Both the position numbers and the translations under genes were made by a program. 64,000 nt of DNA, from NCBI GenBank assembly GCA_030005635.1, contig JARUHP010000003.1:124001-188000 (forward strand). The letters run 5' to 3'. Of this stretch, positions 54,883-62,707 are shown piece by piece; within the stretch, counting starts at the first letter, position 1; each line of letters begins with the position of its first letter. The stretch comes from Deltaproteobacteria bacterium IMCC39146 (GTDB taxonomy: Bacteria > Desulfobacterota > Desulfuromonadia > Desulfuromonadales > BM103). The notes beneath the pieces were generated by a model. The model saw only the letters and a program-made list of their open reading frames with translations. It searched no databases and was not told where the DNA came from.

Positions 54883-55725
54883 ATGCTTGCAGCTATATTA
54901 AGTCTCGGGTGCATCGGTCTGGTCGCCGCGATTGCGCTTGGTCTTGCCGCCAAGAAGTTTGCCGTGGAAGTTGACCCACGTGAACTTGCCGCTATGGAGG
55001 TTCTGCCCGGAGCCAATTGCGGCGCCTGTGGCTTTCCTGGTTGCGCCGGGTATGCCAAGGCTTTGGTCGCAGGGACTATCGATTTGAACCAGTGCCCTCC
55101 CGGCGGTGCCGATGTGGTGGCAAAGTTGGCGCGGATTCTCGGTGTTGAGGCTTCGGCTGCAGCGAGAGAGATTGCCGTTGTTTTGTGTCAGGGCGACAAT
55201 CGCAAGGCACAGGTCAAATATCAGTACCTGGGCTTGGCCGATTGTACGGCTGCACAAAAGATCGCAGGTGGCCCAAAGGCTTGTCCCGGTGGCTGCCTGG
55301 GACTTGCTTCCTGTCAGCGCGCCTGCCCCTTTGACGCAATCGAAATGACAGCTGACGGTCTGGCGGTGATCAGTCGTGAAAAATGTACCGGATGCCGAAA
55401 ATGCTTGGCTGTTTGCCCCAGGAATGTGATCCGTATGACGCCCTACGAGTCAGCGATTCACGTGCTTTGCAACAGTCACGATAAGGGTGCCATGGTGCGT
55501 AAGTACTGCCAGATTGGCTGTATCGGCTGCCATATCTGTAAGAAAACGATCCCTGGTGCATATAAGGTAGAAGATTTTCTCGCTACAGTTGTTTATGAGC
55601 AGGATGAAGAAGCGATTGAGGCGATTGGCAAATGTCCGACCAAGTGCATTCGGGACTTCAGTGATGGCTATCCGGAAGGCAGCAAGCTGTTGCCTGTTGC
55701 GGCAGACAAGCCGCACGCGGCCTGA
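54883..55725 (+). CDS. rnfB: Rnf complex subunit B (iron-sulfur protein)
   Basis: 280 residues. An N-terminal membrane helix (1-25) is followed by the 4Fe-4S motif GANCGACGFPGCAGYAKAL and several ferredoxin motifs: CPGGCLGLASCQRACPF, CTGCRKCLAVCPRN and CQIGCIGCHICKKTIP...CPTKCI. It is the likely ferredoxin docking and entry point. It is longer than the E. coli RsxB, because of the extra C-terminal clusters seen in anaerobes. Confidence 0.95.
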   Translation: MLAAILSLGCIGLVAAIALGLAAKKFAVEVDPRELAAMEVLPGANCGACGFPGCAGYAKALVAGTIDLNQCPPGGADVVAKLARILGVEASAAAREIAVVLCQGDNRKAQVKYQYLGLADCTAAQKIAGGPKACPGGCLGLASCQRACPFDAIEMTADGLAVISREKCTGCRKCLAVCPRNVIRMTPYESAIHVLCNSHDKGAMVRKYCQIGCIGCHICKKTIPGAYKVEDFLATVVYEQDEEAIEAIGKCPTKCIRDFSDGYPEGSKLLPVAADKPHAA

Positions 55726-55741
55726 TTTAAGGTAGAGACTG

Positions 55742-57058
55742 GTGAAACTGAAAACCTTTACAGGAGGTATACATCCTCCGGACAACAAGCAGTGGTCATC
55801 GCACAAGGCGATAGAAAACTGCCCCTTGCCCGCAGAGTTTGTTGTGCCTATGGCGCAGCATATCGGTGCTCCTGCCGTTGCTTCTGTAGAGGTTGGTCAG
55901 TCGGTGGCTAAGGGCCAGGAGATAGGCTCCGCAAAGGGTTTTGTCTCGGTGCCGGTGCATGCGCCAACCTCCGGAGAGGTCGTTGCCGTTGAGAGTCGTC
56001 CACACCCCTGGGGAACTTCGTTGCCGGCGGTTGTGATCAAGCCGGACGGTGAAGACCGTTGGACAGCGGATTTGCAACCCGGTGATCCGAGCGCCCTGAG
56101 CGTGGATGATATCGTTGAAAAAGTACGCTTGGCAGGCGTCGTTGGTATGGGTGGCGCCGCTTTTCCGGCTCATGTCAAAATGTCACCTCCGCCGGAGAAA
56201 AAGATCAGCACCCTGATCTTCAACGGCGTTGAGTGTGAGCCCTACCTGACGGCTGATCATCGTATGATGCTCGAAGAGCCCGAGCGCATTTTGCAGGGCG
56301 TTGCCTTGCTAAAGTATGTTTTCGGTGCCGATCGGGTGGTGATTGGTATCGAGGCGAATAAGCCCGACGCGATTGCCCTGCTTGAGAAAGAGTGTGCTGG
56401 TGCGCCGGTCGAGATCCTGCCTCTTCAGGTCAAGTATCCGCAGGGTGCGGAGAAACAACTGATCGCTGCGGTGACCGGGCGCGAGGTCCCTTCGGGCGGC
56501 TTACCCATGGATGTAGGTGTTGCTGTACATAATGTCTCGACCGCAGCAGCAGTTGCGGATGCGGTTCTGTTTGGGCGCCCTCTGATCGAAAGGGTCTGTA
56601 CGGTGACGGGTCCTGCTATTCGCGAGCCCAAGAACCTGCGCATACGCATTGGCACCCCGCTGTCTCATCTGGTTGAAGTCTGTGGCGGCTTGACTGAAGA
56701 TCCGGGCAAGATCGTGCTTGGCGGGCCCATGATGGGTTTTACCCAGCTCGGCTTTGATGTCCCTGCAACCCGGGGCACCTCAGGTCTGCTGTTGTTGCGC
56801 GATGAGGATGTTGATCGCCAGGAAGAGGGCCCCTGTATCCGTTGTTCGCGCTGCGTGCAGGCTTGCCCGATGCATCTTCTGCCGACGACGATTGCCGCCT
56901 ACTCGCGTCGTGACCTTCTGGCAGAAGCGTCCGAGTATTGCGCCATGGATTGTATTGAATGTGGTAGCTGCAGCTACGTTTGTCCCGCGACGATTCCGTT
57001 GGTGCAGGCGATCCGCTATGGTAAGGCCGCCATTCTTGCCAAAAAGAGGAACTCATAA
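55742..57058 (+). CDS. rnfC: Rnf complex subunit C
   Basis: 438 residues, soluble peripheral subunit related to NuoF. GGIHPPDNKQWS near the N-terminus, VGMGGAAFPAHVKM (NADH/FMN-binding Gly-rich loop), NGVECEPYLTADHRMMLE and two 4Fe-4S motifs CIRCSRCVQACP and CIECGSCSYVCP. It is where NAD(H) reacts. No long Ala/Lys-rich C-terminal extension as in E. coli RsxC. Confidence 0.95.
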   Translation: MKLKTFTGGIHPPDNKQWSSHKAIENCPLPAEFVVPMAQHIGAPAVASVEVGQSVAKGQEIGSAKGFVSVPVHAPTSGEVVAVESRPHPWGTSLPAVVIKPDGEDRWTADLQPGDPSALSVDDIVEKVRLAGVVGMGGAAFPAHVKMSPPPEKKISTLIFNGVECEPYLTADHRMMLEEPERILQGVALLKYVFGADRVVIGIEANKPDAIALLEKECAGAPVEILPLQVKYPQGAEKQLIAAVTGREVPSGGLPMDVGVAVHNVSTAAAVADAVLFGRPLIERVCTVTGPAIREPKNLRIRIGTPLSHLVEVCGGLTEDPGKIVLGGPMMGFTQLGFDVPATRGTSGLLLLRDEDVDRQEEGPCIRCSRCVQACPMHLLPTTIAAYSRRDLLAEASEYCAMDCIECGSCSYVCPATIPLVQAIRYGKAAILAKKRNS

Positions 57059-57063
57059 AACCC

Positions 57064-58059
57064 GTGAGCAAGCAACTCTACCTGTCTTCTTCGCCGCACA
57101 TCCATTCCGGCGACACCACGTCCAAGGTGATGCGCGCTGTGCTTTACAGCTTGTTGCCTGCTTGCGCCGTGGCGGTCTATTTTTTCGGACCGGCAGCTTT
57201 GACAGTTCTGTTGATTGCAACCTTGGGGTGTCTTGCCACGGAGGTTGTCTGTCAGCGTTTGATGGGGCAGCCGGTCACTATTGCTGATGGCAGCGCTGCC
57301 ATTACCGGCGTTTTGCTCGCTCTCAACCTGCCGCCGTCAAGTCCGTGGTGGTTGACTTTGCTCGGTGCGGTGATTGCCATTGCGATCGGCAAACAGGTTT
57401 ATGGCGGCCTCGGCTCAAACCCCTTTAATCCTGCCCTAGTGGCCAGAGTTGTACTCCTTATCTCTTTCCCCGTGCAGATGACCACCTGGTCATCGCCGAC
57501 ACCTTTTGGCTCTGGTCTCGACCTTGTTACCACTGCAACCCCTCTGGGGGAGTGGAAGAATGCCGTCATGCTCACCGGACAGATGCCGCCTGAATTGCAG
57601 TCCGGGATGGTGGATTATTTCCTTGGCAATATGGCCGGTTGTATCGGTGAGGTCTCCGCCCTGGCGTTACTGCTAGGAGCGGGCTATCTCTTTTACAAAC
57701 GCATTCTGACCTGGCATATTCCAGCTACTTTTGTCGGGACTGTCGTTCTCTTCTCGAGTGTCTTCTGGCTGGCCAGCCCGGATAAATACCCTAACCCGCT
57801 TTTCCACCTGTTGACCGGTGGCTTGGTCCTGGGTGCCTTTTATATGGCAACGGATATGGTAACCACGCCGGTTTCAACCAAGGGCATGCTGTTTTTTGGC
57901 GTGGGCTGCGGTGTGTTGACTGTTCTGATTCGTCTCTTTGGTGGTTACCCGGAAGGAGTCTCTTTCGCTATCCTGCTCATGAACGCCGCGACTCCGCTGA
58001 TCGATCGATATACCCGGCCTAAGACTTTTGGCACTTCAGGGCAGGGGGCGACGTCATGA
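57064..58059 (+). CDS. rnfD: Rnf complex subunit D
   Basis: 331 residues starting with GTG. Multi-helix membrane protein related to NqrB. SSPHIHSGDTTSKVMRAVLY and GLGSNPFNPALVARVVLL are family blocks, and DLVTTATPLGEWKNA holds the Thr expected to carry covalent FMN (TTAT). It forms part of the ion path with RnfA, E and G. The stop overlaps the rnfG start by 4 bases. Confidence 0.95.
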   Translation: MSKQLYLSSSPHIHSGDTTSKVMRAVLYSLLPACAVAVYFFGPAALTVLLIATLGCLATEVVCQRLMGQPVTIADGSAAITGVLLALNLPPSSPWWLTLLGAVIAIAIGKQVYGGLGSNPFNPALVARVVLLISFPVQMTTWSSPTPFGSGLDLVTTATPLGEWKNAVMLTGQMPPELQSGMVDYFLGNMAGCIGEVSALALLLGAGYLFYKRILTWHIPATFVGTVVLFSSVFWLASPDKYPNPLFHLLTGGLVLGAFYMATDMVTTPVSTKGMLFFGVGCGVLTVLIRLFGGYPEGVSFAILLMNAATPLIDRYTRPKTFGTSGQGATS

Positions 58060-58664
58060 ACAGCATGTTGCGTCTCGCCCTGGTGCTGACTCTGATTACT
58101 GCCGGTGCCGGTTTGATCCTGTCTATGGTTGAAGCTGTGACTCGTGAGCCGATCGCTGAGCAACGTCGCCTTGAAACCCTGCGTGCTTTGCAGGCGGTCT
58201 TGCCGCCGGGCGACAATTCTCCAGATCAGGACACTGTTCAGTTGCTGACGGGGCAGGACAGGCGAGGTCGTGATGTCCGGCGGACTTTCTATCGGGGCAG
58301 ACAAGCGGCTGAGCTGAGCGGGGTTGCCTTTCAGGTTATTGCTCCCGACGGTTATAGTGGCAATATCGCGGTGATGGTCGGTGTGGACCCGCAAGGTACG
58401 GTCGCGGGAATAGAGATCCTGAGCCACAACGAAACACCCGGTTTGGGAGACAAGATCGCTTTGCCGGTCTTCAAGGATATCTTTGCTGGAAAAAATCTGC
58501 AGAACGCTGACTGGCGGGTGAAGAAGGATGGTGGCGAGTTCGACCAGATCACTGGTGCGACGATTTCTCCCCGGGCCGTTGTTGGTGCTGTACGGAGAGG
58601 TCTGGAGTTTTACCACGAACATCGTGTTGAGATCCTTGCTGATGCTCAGGGAGGCAGCCAATGA
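58056..58664 (+). CDS. rnfG: Rnf complex subunit G
   Basis: 202 residues: one membrane helix (about 3-25) and a periplasmic FMN-binding domain with the flavinylation motif TGATISPRAVV (Thr carries FMN) and GIEILSHNETPGLGDKI. Both ends overlap neighbours by 4 bases. Confidence 0.94.
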   Translation: MNSMLRLALVLTLITAGAGLILSMVEAVTREPIAEQRRLETLRALQAVLPPGDNSPDQDTVQLLTGQDRRGRDVRRTFYRGRQAAELSGVAFQVIAPDGYSGNIAVMVGVDPQGTVAGIEILSHNETPGLGDKIALPVFKDIFAGKNLQNADWRVKKDGGEFDQITGATISPRAVVGAVRRGLEFYHEHRVEILADAQGGSQ

Positions 58665-59254
58665 CGTTAAGCCGTGAATTCCGTAAAGGCCTTTGGCGGG
58701 AGAATGCGGTCTTCAGGCTGCTGTTGGGTTTGTGCCCAGCCCTGGCCGTTACGACCAGCGCTGAGAATGGCTTGGGTATGGGGTTGGCTACGACCTTTGT
58801 TCTGGTCTGCTCCAACATCGTTGTTTCGTCATTACGTAAAGTCATTCCGCCGAAGGTTCGGATCCCTTCCTTTATCGTTGTTATCGCGTCCTTTGTAACT
58901 GTTGTTCAGCTCTGTATGGAGGCTTATTTCTACGACCTCTACAAGGCCCTGGGGATTTTTATCCCCCTGATTGTCGTTAACTGTCTCATCCTGGGGCGTG
59001 CGGAAGCCTTTGCCTCAAAGAATCGCCTTGTCCCTGCAGTCGTTGACGGTGTTGGCATGGGACTTGGCTTCACACTGGCGCTTTTTGTCCTCGGTGCGGT
59101 CCGTGAACTCTTTGGCTCCGGTACCCTTCTCGGCTACAGCGTCTTCGGGGAAGCCTATCAGCCGCTGATCTTGATGATCCTCCCCCCGGGGGCGTTTATC
59201 GCAATGGGCCTTTTGTTGGCTGGAATGAATCTTTTTGACGCACGTAAGCAGTAA
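58661..59254 (+). CDS. rnfE: Rnf complex subunit E
   Basis: 197 residues, six helices, related to RnfA with inverted topology. LLGLCPALAVTTSAENGLGMG and VNCLILGRAEAFAS contain the paired Cys of the membrane iron-sulfur site. It ends the rnf operon; 287 bases follow before nuoA without a strong terminator. Confidence 0.94.
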   Translation: MTLSREFRKGLWRENAVFRLLLGLCPALAVTTSAENGLGMGLATTFVLVCSNIVVSSLRKVIPPKVRIPSFIVVIASFVTVVQLCMEAYFYDLYKALGIFIPLIVVNCLILGRAEAFASKNRLVPAVVDGVGMGLGFTLALFVLGAVRELFGSGTLLGYSVFGEAYQPLILMILPPGAFIAMGLLLAGMNLFDARKQ

Positions 59255-59411
59255 ACAATCCCTCCACTTTAAACGCATTTAATACACTGGCTTTGTGTGC
59301 ATTAATCATCTCTAAGATAGCCAATTATCACGGCTTTCTTGTCTTTTTAAGTCCCTGACTAAAATACTCATAAAGCCACAGAAATCAGGCGTTTATGGCT
59401 ATTTGAATTGC

Positions 59412-59427
59412 ATACAGTATACTGTAT
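59412..59427. promoter_or_regulatory. 16-bp perfect palindrome upstream of the nuo promoter
   Basis: ATACAGTATACTGTAT is self-complementary and lies 7 bases before the -35 of the nuo promoter. Its GTATAC centre resembles sites of GntR-family dimers. In Geobacter the GntR-type repressor HgtR is known to control nuo; whether this is its site I cannot tell. Confidence 0.5.
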
Positions 59428-59434
59428 TTTTCCC

Positions 59435-59463
59435 TTGACAAAGAAGTGAAATTGTCCTAACTT
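59435..59463 (+). promoter_or_regulatory. Sigma-70 promoter of the nuo operon
   Basis: TTGACA (59435-59440), 17-base spacer, TAACTT (59458-59463). Start of transcription near 59470, giving a leader of about 70 bases before nuoA. Confidence 0.65.
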
Positions 59464-59541
59464 GCTGACGGCCAAAAAGCCGAAAAGCTATACCTGCGAC
59501 TATTGGATTTTGTAATCTCACCTGGCAGGAGGATTATATCA

Positions 59542-59898
59542 ATGCTGGACAGTTATCTACCAATTCTCACTCTGATCATCATCGCGCTCGGTTTTTCTGT
59601 CGCGGTGATCGTCCTTTCACGTCTGGTCGGAGAGAATAAGCCCTCGGCGGTCAAGCTGGCTCCTTACGAGTGCGGTATGCCTCCCGTTGGCTCAGCCCAT
59701 GAGCAGTTCTCGATCAAGTTCTACATCATCGCCATGCTCTTTATCGTCTTCGATATCGAAGTGGTCTTCATGTACCCCTGGGCGGTCATGTTTAAACGCC
59801 TCGGCTTGTTTGGTTTCATGGAGATGGGTGTGTTTATTCTGATTCTTCTCGTTGGCTACGCATACGTTTGGAAAAAAGGAGCTCTGGAATGGGAGTAG
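59542..59898 (+). CDS. nuoA: NADH-quinone oxidoreductase subunit A
   Basis: 118 residues from ATG 59542 ([20 protein letters not shown]), preferred to an upstream frame start because GGAGG lies 11 bases before it. Three membrane helices, and the conserved loop [24 protein letters not shown] with Cys, then [13 protein letters not shown]. It sits at the quinone junction of complex I. The end overlaps nuoB by 10 bases. Confidence 0.95.
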   Translation: MLDSYLPILTLIIIALGFSVAVIVLSRLVGENKPSAVKLAPYECGMPPVGSAHEQFSIKFYIIAMLFIVFDIEVVFMYPWAVMFKRLGLFGFMEMGVFILILLVGYAYVWKKGALEWE

Positions 59899-60395
59899 AG
59901 GAAACTCTAGGTAATAACATTATTACCACGTCACTGGACACGATCGTCAACTGGTCCCGTGCCAGATCTCTCTGGCCGCTGACCTTTGGCCTTGCCTGCT
60001 GCGCTATCGAGATGATGGCTACAGGTGCTGCTCGATTTGACCTTGACCGTTTTGGTGTGCTCTTTCGCGCCTCACCGCGTCAGGCCGATGTCATTATCAT
60101 TGCAGGAACAGTGACCAAAAAAATGGTACCGGTTATCCAGACTGTTTACGAGCAGATGCCGGAACCGCGCTACGTAATTGCGATGGGCGCATGTGCTTGT
60201 TCTGGTGGTGTCTTTGATACCTACAGCACAGTACAGGGCGTTGATGAAATCTTGCCGGTTGATGTGTATGTGCCTGGCTGCCCTCCTCGCCCGGAAGGTT
60301 TGCTCTACGGCATCATGAAGCTTCAAGAGAAGATCATGAAGGAGCGCAATAGTTTTGGTGCTGTCATCGGCGTAGGCGAGCGGATCAACGGCTGA
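59889..60395 (+). CDS. nuoB: NADH-quinone oxidoreductase subunit B
   Basis: 168 residues from the ATG at 59889, inside the end of nuoA. It carries the N2 4Fe-4S cluster next to the quinone site: [17 protein letters not shown] provides the adjacent Cys pair, with [12 protein letters not shown] and [14 protein letters not shown] giving the other two. All four ligands are present. Confidence 0.96.
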   Translation: MGVEETLGNNIITTSLDTIVNWSRARSLWPLTFGLACCAIEMMATGAARFDLDRFGVLFRASPRQADVIIIAGTVTKKMVPVIQTVYEQMPEPRYVIAMGACACSGGVFDTYSTVQGVDEILPVDVYVPGCPPRPEGLLYGIMKLQEKIMKERNSFGAVIGVGERING

Positions 60396-60447
60396 AACGC
60401 TTCGATTGACTGGCAACTTTAACCCAGATAGACAGGATGCAACCGTT

Positions 60448-60930
60448 ATGAGTGTACAGGCTGCTGTTGATAAGCTGAAAGCCAAGTTTGGCGAGACAGT
60501 ACTCGAGACCATCGAGTTTCGCGGTGAGACCACTGTTGTCGTCAAAAAAGAGGAAATTGTTGCTGTTTGCACCTTTCTCAAGGAAGACGTCGGCTTTAAT
60601 TTTCTGACCGATCTCTGTGGCGTTGATTACATGGGGCAGACCCCCCGCTTTATGGTGGTCTACCAACTTTACAATATTGGTACCCACACGCGTCTTCGCG
60701 TAAAGGCACCGGTTGAAGAGTCTGATACAACGATCGATACCGTAAGCGGTGTCTGGGCAACGGCCAACTGGTTGGAGCGTGAATGCTGGGACTTGATGGG
60801 GATTACTTTCAATAACCATCCTGATCCACGACGCATTCTGTTGCCGGCTGATTGGGAAGGCCATCCGCTACGCAAGGACTACCCGGTACAGGGCCCGGAT
60901 CGCGAGCCTTACCAGGGCCGTCTTCAGTAA
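60448..60930 (+). CDS. nuoC: NADH-quinone oxidoreductase subunit C
   Basis: 160 residues from ATG 60448 (MSVQAAVDKLKAKFG); the open frame begins 14 codons earlier without support. NFLTDLCGVDYM, RLRVKAPVEES and WLERECWDLMGITFNNHPDPRRILLP are family signatures. It is separate from nuoD, unlike the NuoCD fusion of enterobacteria. Confidence 0.94.
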   Translation: MSVQAAVDKLKAKFGETVLETIEFRGETTVVVKKEEIVAVCTFLKEDVGFNFLTDLCGVDYMGQTPRFMVVYQLYNIGTHTRLRVKAPVEESDTTIDTVSGVWATANWLERECWDLMGITFNNHPDPRRILLPADWEGHPLRKDYPVQGPDREPYQGRLQ

Positions 60931-60983
60931 GAGACTTTTCGCGTAAACTCAAGCACGTATCTGACTATAGACGAGGCAGAAAT

Positions 60984-62162
60984 ATGGCGAAACATGAAAC
61001 CATGACCATCAATATGGGCCCACAGCATCCCTCCACACATGGAGTGTTGCAGTTGGTCCTCGAGTTGGATGGCGAAATTGTCCGCAAAGCGACACCGCAT
61101 ATTGGCTTTTTGCACCGCGGTGTGGAGAAGTTGGCGGAACACCGTACTTACCACCAGGTGTTGCCCCTGACCGATCGACTCGACTATCTGGCTCCCATGC
61201 ATAACAACCTCGGCTATGTACTGGCCGTGGAAAAGCTGCTTGGTATTACGGATGAGATCCCAGAGCGTGCGCAGGTTGTACGGGTTCTGCTCGCTGAGTT
61301 GACCCGCCTCAAGAGTCACCTGGTCTGGCTGGCATGCCATGCTCTCGATATCGGCGCCATGACAGTTTTCATCTACGCCTTCCGCGAGCGTGAGCACATC
61401 ATGGATATCTACGAGAAGGTTTCGGGCGCTCGGATGACCTCGAACTACTTCCGCGTTGGTGGTCTCTCTGCTGATTTGCCTGAAGGACTTGATAAAGAGA
61501 TTCGCAACTTCATCAACACGATGCCTGGTCACCTGGATACTTATGAGGGCCTACTGACTGGCAACAAGATCTGGCAAAAGCGTATTCAGAACGTCGGTGT
61601 CATCAGTGCCGAGGATGCTATTGATCTCGGTGTCACTGGTCCTTCCCTGCGCGGTTCTGGTGTCGATTGGGACTTGCGTCGTGATCAGCCTTACTCCGGT
61701 TATGAAAATTATGATTTTGAAGTTATTGTCGAGCAGGGCTGCGACACATGGGCACGTTACGTTGCTCGCCTCAAGGAGATGCGTGAGTCCTGCAAAATTA
61801 TCCATCAGGCTCTCGACAAGTTGAAGCCCGGACCAGTTTTGGCTGATGCGCCTAAAATCGTGCTTCCGTCCAAGCAAGACACTGTGAATACAATCGAAGG
61901 CTTGATTCATCACTTCAAAATTATCAGCGAAGGCTTTAAGCCTGATGCTGGTGAAGTGTATCTCGGCGTGGAAAACCCAAAAGGTGAAGTCGGCTTTTAC
62001 CTGGTTTCTGACGGTTCGCCCCGGCCATATCGTATGAAGATTCGCCCGGCGTCTTTCATTAACCTCCAGGCCTTGCCCAAGATGTGCGAAGGTTCGATGA
62101 TTGCTGATGTTGTTGCGGTTATCGGAACCCTGGACATCGTTCTGGGTGAGATCGACCGCTAA
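60984..62162 (+). CDS. nuoD: NADH-quinone oxidoreductase subunit D
   Basis: 392 residues from ATG 60984 (MAKHETMTINMGPQHPSTHG), which has GAGGCAG before it. It is the 49-kDa subunit that lines the quinone pocket; MGPQHPSTHGV holds the conserved His loop, and GVEKLAEHRTYHQVLPLTDRLDY and RPYRMKIRPASF are typical. Related to the large subunit of [NiFe] hydrogenases, with the metal-binding Cys absent. Confidence 0.96.
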   Translation: MAKHETMTINMGPQHPSTHGVLQLVLELDGEIVRKATPHIGFLHRGVEKLAEHRTYHQVLPLTDRLDYLAPMHNNLGYVLAVEKLLGITDEIPERAQVVRVLLAELTRLKSHLVWLACHALDIGAMTVFIYAFREREHIMDIYEKVSGARMTSNYFRVGGLSADLPEGLDKEIRNFINTMPGHLDTYEGLLTGNKIWQKRIQNVGVISAEDAIDLGVTGPSLRGSGVDWDLRRDQPYSGYENYDFEVIVEQGCDTWARYVARLKEMRESCKIIHQALDKLKPGPVLADAPKIVLPSKQDTVNTIEGLIHHFKIISEGFKPDAGEVYLGVENPKGEVGFYLVSDGSPRPYRMKIRPASFINLQALPKMCEGSMIADVVAVIGTLDIVLGEIDR

Positions 62163-62188
62163 CCTGCTGCGAGGATAAGGAATCAGCC

Positions 62189-62689
62189 ATGAGTGAAGCA
62201 GTCGAAGCAACTGTTGAAGAGCAGGATGTAGATCTGACCGGAGCCAACCAGATCCTCGACAAGTATGTCGATTTTCCGGGTGCTTTGATGCCGGCTCTTC
62301 AGGAAATTCAAGAGTTTTACGGTTATATCCCTGAGCCAACGGTGCATCTTACCGCCGAACGTTTGAATGTCTATACCAGTCAGATTTATGGAGTGCTGAC
62401 ATTTTATGCGCAGTTCCACCTTGCGCCGCGCGGCAAGTACATAGTTCGTGTCTGCATGGGAACCGCCTGTCACGTTAAAGGCGCTGGCCGAATAGCCGAC
62501 ACCATAAAAGATCGTCTGGGGGTTGGCCATGCCGAGACCACGGAAGATCTTAAGTTCACCGCCGAATACGTGGCCTGCATCGGTGCCTGTGGTATGGCTC
62601 CGGTCATCATGGTTAACGATGGCACCTACGGTTCGTTGACAGTCCAGAAGACGGACGAAGTCATCAAAAAATACCAGCAGTTGGATTGA
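62189..62689 (+). CDS. nuoE: NADH-quinone oxidoreductase subunit E
   Basis: 166 residues. Thioredoxin-like 2Fe-2S protein: VRVCMGTACHVKGAG supplies two Cys and VACIGACGMAPVIM the other two, together with YGVLTFYAQFHL. It partners NuoF at the NADH end of the complex. Confidence 0.95.
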   Translation: MSEAVEATVEEQDVDLTGANQILDKYVDFPGALMPALQEIQEFYGYIPEPTVHLTAERLNVYTSQIYGVLTFYAQFHLAPRGKYIVRVCMGTACHVKGAGRIADTIKDRLGVGHAETTEDLKFTAEYVACIGACGMAPVIMVNDGTYGSLTVQKTDEVIKKYQQLD

Positions 62690-62707
62690 TAACTCACCGA
62701 GGATTTT

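Noticed and set aside
61551-62339. 262-codon minus-strand ORF
   Set aside because: It lies opposite nuoD and nuoE, which are certain; no family match in its translation.
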